Positions 10,871 through 23,420 of a DNA stretch of 64,000 nt are shown one piece after another (the stretch's first letter is position 1; the number at the start of each line of letters is the position of its first letter). The DNA lies in assembly GCA_947000775.1 (NCBI GenBank), contig CAMQGK010000007.1, forward strand, positions 595,501-659,500, read 5' to 3'. A program made the translations under genes and the position numbers. The notes under the pieces were generated by a model. The model did not search any database. It had not been told where the DNA came from and worked only from the letters and a program-made list of their open reading frames with translations. Origin of the DNA: Pterois miles. Lineage: Eukaryota; Chordata; Actinopteri; Perciformes; Scorpaenidae.

Positions 10871-13194
10871 TGTAACGTTATATGTTCTAAAATAGAAGCT
10901 GAACATTCCCTAATTGTAACGTTATATGTTCTAAAACAGAAGCTGAACATTCTGGAATTGTTATGTTATACGTTCCAAAATAGAAGCTGAACATTCCGCA
11001 ATTTTAATGTCATGTGTTCTAAAATAGAAGCTGAACATTCTGCAATTGTTTCGTTATATGTTCTAAAATAGAAGCTAAACATTCCGGAATTTTAACGTTA
11101 TGTGTTCCAAAATAGAAGCTGAACATTCCGCAATTTTAATGTCATGTGTTCTAAAATAGAAGCTGAACATTCTGCAATTGTTTCGTTATATGTTCTAAAA
11201 TAAAAGCTGAACGTTCTGAAATTTTAACGTTATATGTCCTAAAATAGAAGCTGAACATTCTGAAATTTTAATGTTGTCTTCTACAATAGAAGCGTAACAT
11301 TAAAGATTTTTAACGTTATATGTTCTAAAATAGAAGCTGAACATTCTGGAATTTTAATGTCATGTGTTCTGAAATAGAATCTGAACATTCCGTAATTGTA
11401 ACGTTAAGTGTTGTAAAATACAAGCTGAACATTCGAGAATTGTACGCTGTATGTTCTAAAATAGAAGCTGAACATTCTGGAATTTTACGTTGTATGTTCT
11501 AAAATAGAAGCTGAACATTCCGGAATTGTAACGTTATATGTTCTAAAATAGAAGATGAACATTCCCTAATTGTAACGTTATATGTTCTAAAACAGAAGCT
11601 GAACATTCTGGAATTGTTATGTAATATGTTCTAAAATAGAATATGAACATTTCGAAATGTTAACATCGTGTTCTAAAAAAGAAGCTGAACATTCCGAAAT
11701 TGTAACGTTTTATGTTCTAAAAGAGAAGCTGAACATTTTGAAATGTTAACGTCGTGTTCTAAAATAGAAGCTGAACATTCTAGAATTGTTATTTAATATG
11801 TTCTAAAATAGAAGCTGAACATTCCGGAATTGTAACGTTATATGTTCTAAAATAGAAGCTGAACATTCTGGAATTGTTACGTTATATGTTCTAAAATAGA
11901 AGAAGAATATTCCGGAATTTTAACGTTATGTGTTCCAAAATACAAGCTGAACATTCCGCAATTTTAATGTCATGTGTTCTAAAATAGAAGCTGAACATTC
12001 TGTGATTGTAGGTTGTATGTTCTAAAATAGAAGATGAACATTCCGGAATTGTAACCTAATATGTTCTAAAATAGAAGCTGAACATTCCCTAATTGTAACG
12101 TTATATGTTCTAAAACAGAAGCTGAACATTCTGGAATTGTTATGATATATGTTCTAAAATAGAAGCTGAACATTAAGGAATTTTAACGTTATGTGTTCCA
12201 AAATAGAAGCTGAACATTCCGCAATTTTAATGTCATGTGTTCTAAAATAGAAGCTGAACATTCTAGAATAGTTTCGTTATATGTTCTAAAATAAAAGCTG
12301 AACGTTCTGAAATTTAAACATTATATGTTCTAAAATAGAAGATGAATTTCCGGAATTTTAACGTTATGTGTTCTAAAATAGAAGCTGAACATTCCGCAAT
12401 TTTAATGTCATGTTTTCTAAAATAGAAGCTCAACATTCTGCAATTGTTTCATTATATGTTCTAAAATAGAAGCTGAACATTCTGAAATTTTAACGTTGTC
12501 TTCTAAAATAGAAGCTTAACATTCCGGAATTGTTACGTTATATGTTCTGAAATAGAAGCTGAACATTCTGGAATTGTTACGTTTTATGTTCTAAAATAGA
12601 AGCTGAACATTCTGAAATTTTAACGTTGTCTTCTAAAATAGAAGCTTAACATTCCAGAATTTTAACGTTATATGTTCTAAAATAGAAGCTGAACATTCTG
12701 GAATTTTAATGTCATGTGTTCTGAAATAGAATCTGAACATTCCGTAATTGTAACGTTAAGTGTTATAAAATACAAGCTGAACATTCTGGAATTTTTACGT
12801 TTTATGTTCTAAAATAGAAGCTGAACATTTCAGAATTTTAATGTCATGTGTTCTAAAATAGAAGCTGAACATTTCAGAATTTTAATGTCATGTGTTCTAA
12901 AATAGAAGCTGAACATTTCAGAATTTTAATGTCATGTGTTCTAAAATAGAATCTGAACATTTTGAAATGTTAACGTCGTGTTCTAAAATAGAATCTGAAC
13001 ATTCCCTAATTGTAACGTTATATGTTCTAAAACAGAAGCTGAACATTCTGGAATTGTCATGTTATATGTTCTAAAATAAAAGCTGAACGTTCTGAAATTT
13101 AAACATTATATGTTCTAAAATAGAAGCTGAACATTCTGAAATTTTAACATTGTCTTCTAAAATAGAAGCTTAACATTCCGGAATTGTTACGTTA

Positions 13195-16100
13195 TAGGTT
13201 CTGAAATAGAAGCTGAACATTCTGGAATTGTTACGTTTTATGTTCTAAAATAGAAGCTGAACATTCTGAAATTTTAACGTTGTCTTCTAAAATAGAAGCT
13301 TAACATTCCAGAATTTTAACGTTATATGTTCTAAAATAGAAGTTGAACATTCTGGAATTGTACGTTGTATGTTCTAAAATAGAAGCTAAACATTCAGGAA
13401 TTTTAATGTCACGTGTTCTGAAATAGAATCTTAACATTCCGTAATTGTAACGTTAAGTATTCTAAAATACAAGCTGAACATTCGGGAATTGTACGTTGTA
13501 TGTTCTAAAATAGAAGCTGAACTTTCTGGAATTGTACGTTGTATGTTCTAAAATAGAAGCTGAACATTCCGGAATTTTAATGTCATGTGTTCTAAAATAG
13601 AAGCTGAACATTCCGGAATTGTTACGTTATAGGTTCTAAAATAGAAGCTGAACATTCTGGAATTGTTACGTTATATGTTCTAAAATAGAAGATGAATATT
13701 CCGGAATTTTAACGTTATGTGTTCTAAAATAGAAGCTGAACATTCCGCAATTTTAATGTCATGTTTTCTAAAATAGAAGCTCAACATTCTGCAATTGTTT
13801 CATTATATGTTCTAAAATAGAAGCAGAACATTCTGAAATTTTAACGTTGTCTTCTAAAATAGAAGCTTAACATTCCGGAATTGTTACGTTATATATTCTG
13901 AAATAGAAGCTGAACATTCTGGAATTGTTACGTTTTATGTTCTAAAATAGAAGCTGAACATTCTTAAATTTTAACGTTGTCTTCGTACGTTGTAAATTTC
14001 CCCACTGTGGGACTAATAAAGGAATATCTTATCTTAAAATAGAAGCTTAACATTCCAGAATTTTAACGTTATATGTTCTAAAATAGAAGCTGAACATTCT
14101 GGAATTTTAATGTCATGTGTTCTGAAATAGAATCTGAATATTCCGTAATTGTAACGTTAAGTGTTATAAAATACAAGCTGAACATTCAGGAATTGTACGT
14201 TGTATGTTCTAAAATAGAAGCTGAACATTCCGGAATTTTAATGTCATGTGTTCTAAAATAGAAGCTGAACATTCTGGAATTTTTACGTTTTATGTTCTAA
14301 AATAGAAGCTGAACATTTCAGAATTTTAATGTCATGTGTTCTAAAATAGAAGCTGAACATTTCAGAATTTTAATGTCATGTGTTCTAAAATAGAAGCTGA
14401 ACATTTCAGAATTTTAATGTCATGTGTTCTAAAATAGAATCTGAACATTTTGAAATGTTAACGTCGTGTTCTAAAATAGAATCTGAACATTCCCTAATTG
14501 TAACGTTATATGTTCTAAAACAGAAGCTGAACATTCTGGAATTGTTATGTTATATGTTCTAAAATAGAAGCTGAACATTCCGGAATTTTAACGTTATGTG
14601 TTCCAAAATAGAAGCTGAACATTCCGCAATTTTAATGTCATGTGTTCTAAAATAGAAGGTGAACATTCTACAATAGTTTCGTTATATGTTCTAAAATAAA
14701 AGCTGAACGTTCTGAAATTTATACATTATATGTTCTAAAATAGAAGCTGAACATTCTGAAATTTTAACATTGTCTTCTAAAATACAAGCTGAACATTCGG
14801 GAATTGTACGTTGTATGTTCTAAAATAGAAGATGAATATTCCGGAATTTTAACGTTATGTGTTCTAAAATAGAAGCTGAACATTCCCGAATTTTAATGTC
14901 ATGTGTTCTAAAACAGAAGCTGAACATTCTGGAATTGTTATGTAATATGTTCTAAAATAGAAGCTGAACATTCCAGAATTGTAACGTTATATGTTGTAAA
15001 ATAGAAGCTGAACATTCCCTAATTGTAACGTTATATGTTCTAAAACAGAAGCAGAAAATTCTGGAATTGTTATGTTATATGTTCTAAAATAGAAGCTGAA
15101 CATTCTGGAATTGTTATGTATTATGTTCTTAAATAGAATCTGAACATTTCGAAATGTTAACATCGTGTTCTAAAATAGAAGCTGAACATTCTGTAATTGT
15201 TACGTTATATGTTCTAAAACAGAAGATGAATATTCCGGAACTTTAACGTTATGTGTTCTAAAATAGAAGGTGAACATTCCTGAATTTTAATGTCATGTGT
15301 TCTAAAACAGAAGCTGATCATTCTGGAATTGTTATGTAATATGTTCTTAAATAGAAGCTGAACATATCAGGAATTGTACGTTGTATATTGTAAAATAGAA
15401 GTTGAACATTCCGGAATTTTAATGTCATGTGTTCAAAAATGGAAGCTGAACATTCTGGAATTGTATGTTTTATGTTCTAAAATAGAAGCTGAACATTCCT
15501 GAATTTTAACGTCATGTGTTCTAAAATAGAATCTGAACATTCCCTAATTGTAACGTTATATGTTCTAAAATAGAAGCTGAACATTGCGGAATTTTAACGT
15601 TATGTATTCCAAAATAGAAGCTGAACATTCCGCAATTTTAATGTCATGTGTTCTAAAATAGAAGCTGAACATTCTGGAATTGTACGTTGTATGTTCTAAA
15701 ATAGAAGCTGAACAATCTGAAATTTTAACGTTGTCTTCTAAAATAGAAGCGTAACATTACAGAATTTTAATGTCATATGTTCTATAAGAGAAGCTGAACA
15801 TTCTGGAATTGTTACGTTATATGTTCTAAAATAGAAGATGAATATTCCGGAATTTTTACGTTATGTGTTCTAAAATAGAAGCTGAACATTCCCGAATTTT
15901 ATTGTCATGTGTTCTAAAATAGAAGCTGAACATTCTGCAATTGTTACGTTATATGTTCTAAAACAAAAGCTGAACATTCTGAAATTCTAACGTTATATAT
16001 TGTAAAATAGAAGCTGAACATTCCGGAATTTTAATATCATGTGTTCTAAAACAGAAGCTGAGCATTCTGGAATTTTTATGTAATATGTTCTAAAATAGAA

Positions 16101-16255
16101 GCTGAACATTCCTGAATTGTAACGTTATATGTTCTAAAATAGAAGCTGAAAATTCCCTAATTGTAACGTTATATGTTCTAAAACAGAAGCTGAACATTCT
16201 GGAATTGTTTCGTTATATGTTCTAAAATAGAAGCTGAACGTTCTGAAATTTTAAC
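13195..16255 (+). repeat. Large block shared with 56.2-58.8 kb (copy 1)
   Basis: The order of variant monomers matches 56190-58830, including the LINE-tail insertion, AACTTTCTGG, GAAGGTGAACATTCTAC, ATTATGTTCTTAAATAG, GCTGATCATTCTGG and ACATATCAGGAATTG. The copies differ by whole-monomer gains and losses. Copy 2 lacks about 270 bp before the AACTTTCTGG monomer, about 130 bp near 13730-13850 and about 215 bp near 15465-15680. It has about 130 bp extra near 57180-57310. This is the pattern expected of unequal exchange after a block duplication. Confidence 0.85.
13985..14034 (+). mobile_element. Extremely 5'-truncated LINE 3' tail, copy 1
   Basis: Fifty bases of non-satellite sequence inside a monomer, between GTCTTC and TAAAATAGAAGC. 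It contains AATTTCCCCACTGTGGGAC, then AATAAAGG and ATCTTATCT. This matches the layout of the 3' end of the full LINE at 7240-7302 but not its exact bases, so a related family is likely. The first ten bases (GTACGTTGTA) could be satellite linker. CCCCACTGTGGG can form a small hairpin. An identical 50 bp copy in the same monomer context lies at 56639-56688. Confidence 0.8.
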
Positions 16256-19200
16256 GTTGTCTTCTAAAATAGAAGCTTAACATTCTGGAATTGTTAAGTT
16301 ATATGTTCTGAAATAGAAGCTGTACATTCTGGAATTGTTACGTTTTATGTTCTAAAATAGAAGCTGAACATTCTGAAATTTTAACGTTGTCTTCTAAAAT
16401 AGAAGCTTAACATTCCAGAATTTTAACGGTATATGTTCTAAAATAGAAGCTGAACATTCTGGAATTTTAATGTCATGTGTTCTGAAATAGAATCTGAACA
16501 TTCCGTAATTGTAACGTTAAGTGTTCTAAAATACAAGCTGAACATTCGGGAATTGTACGTTGTATGTTGTAAAAGAGAAGCTGAACATTCTGGAATTGTA
16601 CGTTGTATGTTCTAAAATAGCAGCTGAACATTCCGGAATTTTAATGTCATGTCTTCTAAAATAGAAGCTGAACATTCTGGAATTTTTACGTTTTATGTTC
16701 TAAAATAGAAGCTGAACATTCCGGAATTTTAATGTTATGTGTTCCAAAATAGAAGCTGAACATTCCGCAATTTTAATGTCATGTGTTCTAAAATAGAAGC
16801 TGAACATTCTGCAATTGTTACGTTATATGTTCTAAAACAAAAGCTGAACATTCTGAAATTCTAACGTTATGTGTTCTAAAATAGAAGCTGAACATTCCGA
16901 AATTGTAACGTTGTACGTTCTAAAATAGAAGCTGAACAATCTGAAATTTTAACGTTGTCTTCTAAAATAGAAGCGTAACATTAAAGATTTTTAACGTTAT
17001 ATGTTCTAAAATAGAAGCTGAACATTCTGGAATTGTACGTTGTATTTTGTAAAATAGAAGCTGAACATTTCAGAATTTTAATGTCATGTGTTCTGAAATA
17101 GAATCTGAACATTCCGTAATTGTAACGTTAAGTGTTCTAAAATACAAGCTGAACATTCGGGAATTGTACGTTGTATGTTCTAAAATAGAAGCTGAACATT
17201 TCAGAATTTTAATGTCATGTGTTCTAAAATAGAATCTGAACATTTTGAAATGTCAACGTCGTGTTCTAAAATAGAATCTGAACATTCCCTAATTGTAACG
17301 TTATATGTTCTAAAACAGAAGCTGAACATTCTGGAATTGTCATGTTATATGTTCTAAAATAGAAGCTGAACATTCCGGAATTTTAACGTTATGTGTTCCA
17401 AAATAGAAGCTGAACATTCCGCAATTTTAATGTCATGTGTTCTAACACAGAAGCTGAACATTCTGGAATTGTTATGTTTTATGTTCTAAAATAGAAGCTG
17501 AACGTTCCGGAATTTTAACGTTATGTGTTCCAAAATAGAAGCTGAACATTCCGCAATTTTAATGTCATGTGTTCTAAAATAGAAGCTGAACATTCTACAA
17601 TAGTTTCGTTATATGTTCTAAAATAAAAGCTGAACGTTCTGAAATTTAAACATTATATGTTCTAAAATAGAAGCTGAACATCCTGAAATTTTAACATTGT
17701 CTTCTAAAATACAAGCTGAACATTCGGGAATTGTACGTTGTATGTTCTAAAATAGAAGATGAATATTCCGGAATTTTAACGTTATGTGTTCTAAAATAGA
17801 AGCTGAACATTCTGAAATTTTAACGTTGTCTTCTAAAATAGAAGCTTAACATTCTGGAATTGTTACGTTATATGTTCTGAAATAGAAGCTGAACATTCTG
17901 GAATTGTTACGTTTTATGTTCTAAAATAGAAGCTGAACATTCTGAAATTTTAACGTTGTCTTCTAAAATAGAAGCTTAACATTCCAGAATTTTAATGTTA
18001 TATGTTCTAAAGTAGAAGCTGAACATTCTGGAATTTTAATGTCATGTGTTCTGAAATAGAATCAGAACATTCCGTAATTGTAACGTTAAGTGTTCTAAAA
18101 TACAAGCTGAACATTCTGGAATTGTACGTTGTATGTTCTAAAAGAGAAGCTGAACATTCTGGAATTGTACGTTGTATGTTTTAAAACAGAATCTGAACAT
18201 TCCGGAATTTTAATGTCAAGTGTTCTAAAATAGAAGCTGTACATTCTGGAATTTTTACGTTTTATGTTCTAAAATAGAAGCTGAACATTTCCGAATTTTA
18301 ATGTCATGTGTTCTAAAATAGAAGCTGAACATTTCAGAATTTTAATGTCATGTGTTCTAAAATAGAAGCTGAACATTTCAGAATTTTAATGTCATGTGTT
18401 CTAAAATAGAATCTGAACATTTTGAAATGTTAACGTCGTGTTCTCAAATAGAATCTGAACATTCCCTAATTGTAACGTTATATGTTTCAAAACAGAAGCT
18501 GAACATTCTGGAATTGTACGTTGTATGTTCTAAAATAGAAGCTGAACATTCTGGAATTGTACGTTGTATGTTCTAAAATAGAGGCTGAACATTCCGGAAT
18601 TTTAATGTCATGTGTTCTAAAATAGAAGCTGAACATTCTGGAATTTTTACGTTTTATGTTTTAAAATAGAAGCTGAACATTTTGAAATGTTAACGTCGTG
18701 TTCTAAAATAGAAGCTGAGCATTCTGGAATTGTTACGTTATATGTTCTAAAATAGAATATGAATATTCCGGAATTTTAACGTTATGTGTTCTAAAATAAA
18801 AGCTGAACATTCCGGAATTGTAACGTTATATGTTCTAAAATAGAAGCTGAACATTCCCTAATTGTAACGTTATATGTTCTAAAACAGAAGCTGAACATTC
18901 TGGAATTGTTATGATATATGTTCTAAAATAGAAGCTGAACATTCCGGAATTTTAACGTTATGTGTTCCAAAATAGAAGCTGAACATTCCGCAATTTTAAT
19001 GTCATGTGTTCTAAAATAGAAGCTGAACATTCTACAATAGTTTCGTTATATGTTCTAAAATAAAAGCTGAACGTTCTGAAATTTAAACATTATATGTTCT
19101 AAAATAGAAGCTGAACATTCTGAAATTTTAACATTGTCTTCTAAAATAGAAGCTTAACATTCCGGAATTGTTACGTTATAGGTTCTGAAATAGAAGCTGA

Positions 19201-21554
19201 ACATTCTGGAATTGTTACGTTTTATGTTCTAAAATAGAAGCTGAACATTCTGAAATTTTAACGTTGTCTTCTAAAATAGAAGCTTAACATTACAGAATTT
19301 AAACGTTATATGTTCTAAAATAGAAGCTAGAATCTTAACATTCCGTAATTGTAACGTTAAGTGTTCTAAAATACAAGCTGAACATTCGGGAATTGTGCGT
19401 TGTATGTTCTAAAATAGAAGCTGAACATTCTGGAATTGTACGTTGTATGTTCTAAAATAGAAGCTGAACATTCCGGAATTTTAATGTCATGTGTTCTAAA
19501 ATAGAAGCTGAACATTATGGAATTTTTACGTTTTATGTTCTAAAATAGAAGCTGAACATTTTGAAATGTTAACGTCGTGTTCTAAAATAGAATCTGAACA
19601 TTCCCTAATTGTAACGTTATATGTTCTAAAACAGAAGCTGAAAATTCTGGAATTGTCATGTTATATGTTCTAAAATAGAAGCTGAACATTCCGGAATTTT
19701 AATGTTTTGTGTTCCAAAATAGAATCTGAACATTTCGAATTGTTAACATCGTGTTCTAAAATAGAAGCTGAACATTCAGGAATTGTAACTTTATATGTTC
19801 TAAAATAGAAGCTGAATATTCCCTAATTGTAACGTTATATGTTCTAAAACAGAAGCTGAACATTCTGGAATTCCAATGTCATGTGTCTTAAAATAGAAGC
19901 TGAACATTCTGCAATTGTTACGTTATATGTTCTAAAACAAAAGCTGAACATTCTGAAATTCTAACGTTATATGTTCTAAAATAGAAGATGAATATTCCAG
20001 AATTTTAACGTTATGTGTTCTAAAATAGAAGCTGAACATTCCCGAATTTTTATGTCATGTGTTTTAAAACAGAAGCTGAACATTCTGGAATTGGTATGTA
20101 ATATGTTCTAAAATAGAAGCTGAACATTCCCGAATTGTAACGTTATATGTTCTGAAATAGAAGCTGAACATTCCCTAATAGTAACGTTATATGTTCTAAA
20201 ACAGAAGCTGAACATTCTGGAATTGTACGTTGTATGTTCTAAAATAGAAGCTGAACATTCTGGAATTGTACGTTGTATGTTCTAAAATAGAAGATGAATA
20301 TTCCGGAATTTTAACGTTATATGTTCTAAAATAGAATCTGAACATTTTGAAATGTTAACGTCGTGTTCTACAATAGAATCTGAACATTCCCTAATTGTAA
20401 CGTTATATGTTCTAAAACAGAAGCTGAACATTCTGGAATTGTCATGTTATATGTTCTAAAACAAAAGCTGAACATTCTGAAATTCTAACGTTATATGTTG
20501 TAAAATAGAAGCTGAACATTCTGGAATTTTACGTTGTATGTTCTAAAATAGAAGCTGAACATTCCGGAATTTTAATGTCATGTGTTCTAAAATAGAATCT
20601 GAACATTTCGAATTGTTAACATCGTGTTCTAAAATAGAAGCTGAACATTCCGGAATTGTAACGTTATATGTTCTAAAATAGAAGCTGAATATTCCCTAAT
20701 TGTAACGTTATATGTTCTAAAACAGAAGCTGAACATTCTGGAATTGTTATGATATATGTTCTAAAATAGAAGCTGAACATTCTTAAATTTCAAAGTTGTC
20801 TTGTAAAATAGAAGCTGAACATTCTGGAATTGTACATTGTATGTTCTAAAATAGAAGCTGAACATTCCGAAATTTTAATGTCACGTGTTCTAAAATAGAA
20901 GCTTAACATTCTGGAATTGTTATATCATACGTTCTAAAATAGAAGCTGAACATTCCGGAATATTAACGTTATGTGTTCCAAAATAGAAGCTGAACATTCC
21001 GCAATTTTAATGTCATGTGTTCTAAAATAGAAGCTGAACATTCTGCAATTGTTTCGTTATGTGTTCCAAAATAGAAGCTGAACATTCCCTAATTGTAACG
21101 TTATATGTTCTAAAACAGAAGCTGAACATTCTGGAATTGTTATATCATACGTTCTAAAATAGAAGCTGAACATTCCGGAATTTTAACGTTATGTGTTCCA
21201 AAATAGAAGCTGAACATTCCGCAATTTTAATGTCATGTGTTCTAAAATAGAAGCTGAACATTCTGGAATTTTTACGTTTCCTGTTCTAAAATAAAAGCTG
21301 AACATTCTGGAATTGTATGTTTTATGTTCTAAAATAGAAGCTGAACATTCCTGAATTTTAATGTCATGTGTTCTAAAATAGAATCTGAACATTCCCTAAT
21401 TGTAACGTTATATGTTCTAAAATAGAAGATGAACATTCCGGAATTTTAACGTTATGTATTCCAAAATAGAAGCTGAATATTCCGCAATTTTAACATTGTC
21501 TTCTAAAATAGAAGCTTAACATTCCAGAATTGTTACGTTATAGGTTCTAAAATA
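14035..21554 (+). repeat. 44-bp satellite array, mosaic block
   Basis: Continuous monomers in the same orientation, with 44, 43 and 42 bp classes intermixed in recurring orders. Three nearly perfect 44-mers with ACATTTCAGAATTTTAATG recur at about 14300-14430 and 18290-18400. A deletion scar fuses two monomers out of phase at about 19322-19345 (TAGAAGCTAGAATCTTAAC). The open frames at 18394-18576 (+) and 21189-21392 (-) are satellite. No other content is visible. Confidence 0.96.
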
Positions 21555-23420
21555 GAAGCTGAATGTTCTGGAATTGGTACGTTATATGCTCTAAAATAGA
21601 AGATGAATAATCCGCAATTTTAACGTTATGTGTTCTAAAATAGAAGCTGAACACTCCCTAATTTTAATATCATGTGTTCTAAAACAGAAGCTGAGCATTC
21701 TGGAATTTTTATGTAATATGTTCTAAAATAGAAGCTGAACATTCTGCAATTGTAACGTTATATGTTCTAAAATAGAAGCTGAACATTCCCTAATTGTAAC
21801 GTTATATGTTCTAAAACAGAAGCTGAACATTCTGGAATTGTTATATCATACGTTCTAAAATAGAAGCTGAACATTCTGAAATTTTAACGTTATGTGTTCC
21901 AAAATAGAAGCTGAACATTCCGCAATTTTAATGTCATGTGTTCTAAAATAGAAGCTGAACATTCTGGAATTGTTATGTAATATGTCCTAAAATAGAATCT
22001 GATCATTTCGAAATGTTAACATCATGTTCTAAAATAGAAGATGAACATTCCGCAATTTTAATGTCATGTGTTCTAAAATAGAAGCTGAACATTCTGCAAA
22101 TGTTACGTTATATGTTCTAAAACAAAAGCTGAACATTCTGAAATTCTAACGTTATATGTTGTAAAATAGAAGCTGAACATTCTGGAATTGTACGTTGTAT
22201 GTTCTAAAATAGAAGCTGAACAATCTGAAATTTTAACGTTGTCTTCTAAAATAGAAGCGTAACATTACAGAATTTTAATGTCATGTGTTCTAAAATAGAA
22301 GCTGAACATTCTACAATAGTTTCGTTATATGTTCTAAAATAAAAGCTGAACGTTCTGAAATTTAAACATTATATGTTATAAAATAGAAGCTGAACATTCT
22401 GAAATTTTAACATTGTCTTCTAAAATAGAAGTTTAACATTCCGGAATTGTTACGGTATAGGTTCTGAAATAGGAGCTGAACATTCTGGAATTGTTACGTT
22501 TTACGTTCTAAAATAGAAGCTGAACATTCTGAAATTTTCACGTTGTCTTCTAAAATAGAAGCTTAACATTCCAGAATTTTTATGTTATATGTTCTAAAAT
22601 AGAAGCTGAACGTTCTGGAATTGGTACGTTATATGTTCTAAAATAGAAGATGAATATTCCGCAATTTTAACGTTATGTGTTCTAAAATAGAAGCTGAACA
22701 CTCCCTAATTTTAATATCATGTGTTCTAAAACAGAAGCTGAGCATTCTGGAATTTTTATGTAATATGTTCTAAAATAGAAGCTGAACATTCTGCAACTGT
22801 AACGTTATATGTTCTAAAATAGAAGCTGAACATTCCCTAATTGTAACGTTATATGTTCTAAAACAGAAGCTGAACATTCTGGAATTGTTATATCATACGT
22901 TCTAAAATAGAAGCTGAACATTCCGGAATTTTAACGTTATGTGTTCCAAAATAGAAGCTGAACATTCCGCAATTTTAATGTCATGTGTTCTAAAATAGAA
23001 GCTGAACATTCTGCAATTGTTTCGTTATGTGTTCCAAAATAGAAGCTGAACATTCCGCAATTTTAATGTCTTGTGTTCTAAAATAGAAGCTGAACATTCT
23101 GCAATTGTTTCGTTATATGTTCTAAAATAAAAGCTGAACATTCTGGAATTTTAATGTCATGTGTTCTGAAATAGAATCTGAACATTCCGTAATTGTAACG
23201 TTAAGTGTTCTAAAATACAAGCTGAACATTCGGGAACTGTACGTTGTATGTTCAAAAATAGAAGCTGAACATTCCGGAATTTTAATGTCATGTGTTCTAA
23301 AATAGAAGCTGAACATTCGGGAATTGTACGTTGTATGTTCAAAAATAGAAGCTGAACATTTCAGAATTTTAATGTCATGTGTTCTAAAATAGAATCTGAA
23401 CATTTCGAAATGTTAACGTC
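21555..23420 (+). repeat. 1.87 kb satellite block, copy 1 of a pair (offset 3,841 bp)
   Basis: Nearly identical to 25396-27261: GAATTGGTACGTTATATGC at 21571 recurs at 25412, and the minus-strand open frame 23122-23403 recurs unchanged at 26963-27244. Single-base differences are few (for example AGAAGATG at 22041 against AGAAGCTG, and TACGGTATAGG at 22450 against TACGTTATAGG). Within each copy a GAATTGGTACG monomer is repeated 1,047 bp later (22618 and 26459). Confidence 0.88.

Larger units (their letters stand above)
10840..10883 (+). repeat. Representative consensus monomer (44 bp)
   Basis: A clean example of the unit. The first box is at 10840-10855 (GTTCTAAAATAGAAGC), the second at 10856-10870 (TGAACATTCCGGAAT) and the linker at 10871-10883. 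The next monomer begins at 10884, which fixes the period at 44. Across the window the first 25 bp are strongly conserved, and changes concentrate in the CCGG position and the linker. Confidence 0.95.
7303..13984 (+). repeat. 44-bp satellite array right of the LINE
   Basis: The same monomer in the same orientation. The first 200 bp (TAAAACAGAAGCAGAACATT) closely match the sub-family just left of the LINE at about 3550-3680. Several linker classes appear: 44 bp (GTAACGTTATAT), 43 bp (GTACGTTGTAT) and 42 bp (AACGTTGTCTTC or AACGTCGTGTTC). A three-monomer group with GAGCATTCTGG repeats at 10681 and 10813 (132 bp apart). Three nearly perfect 44-mers with ACATTTCAGAATTTTAATG lie at about 12822-12950. 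Block 9460-9750 resembles 27240-27530 (offset 17,780), including a rare TAGATGGTGAATATTCCCG monomer. Short minus-strand open frames (7601-7900, 9652-9900, 9999-10250) are satellite translation. I see nothing else here. Confidence 0.96.

Noticed and set aside
18394..18576. Plus-strand open frame of 60 residues
   Set aside because: It is purely satellite. It exists only because 42-44 bp variants happen to avoid stops here.
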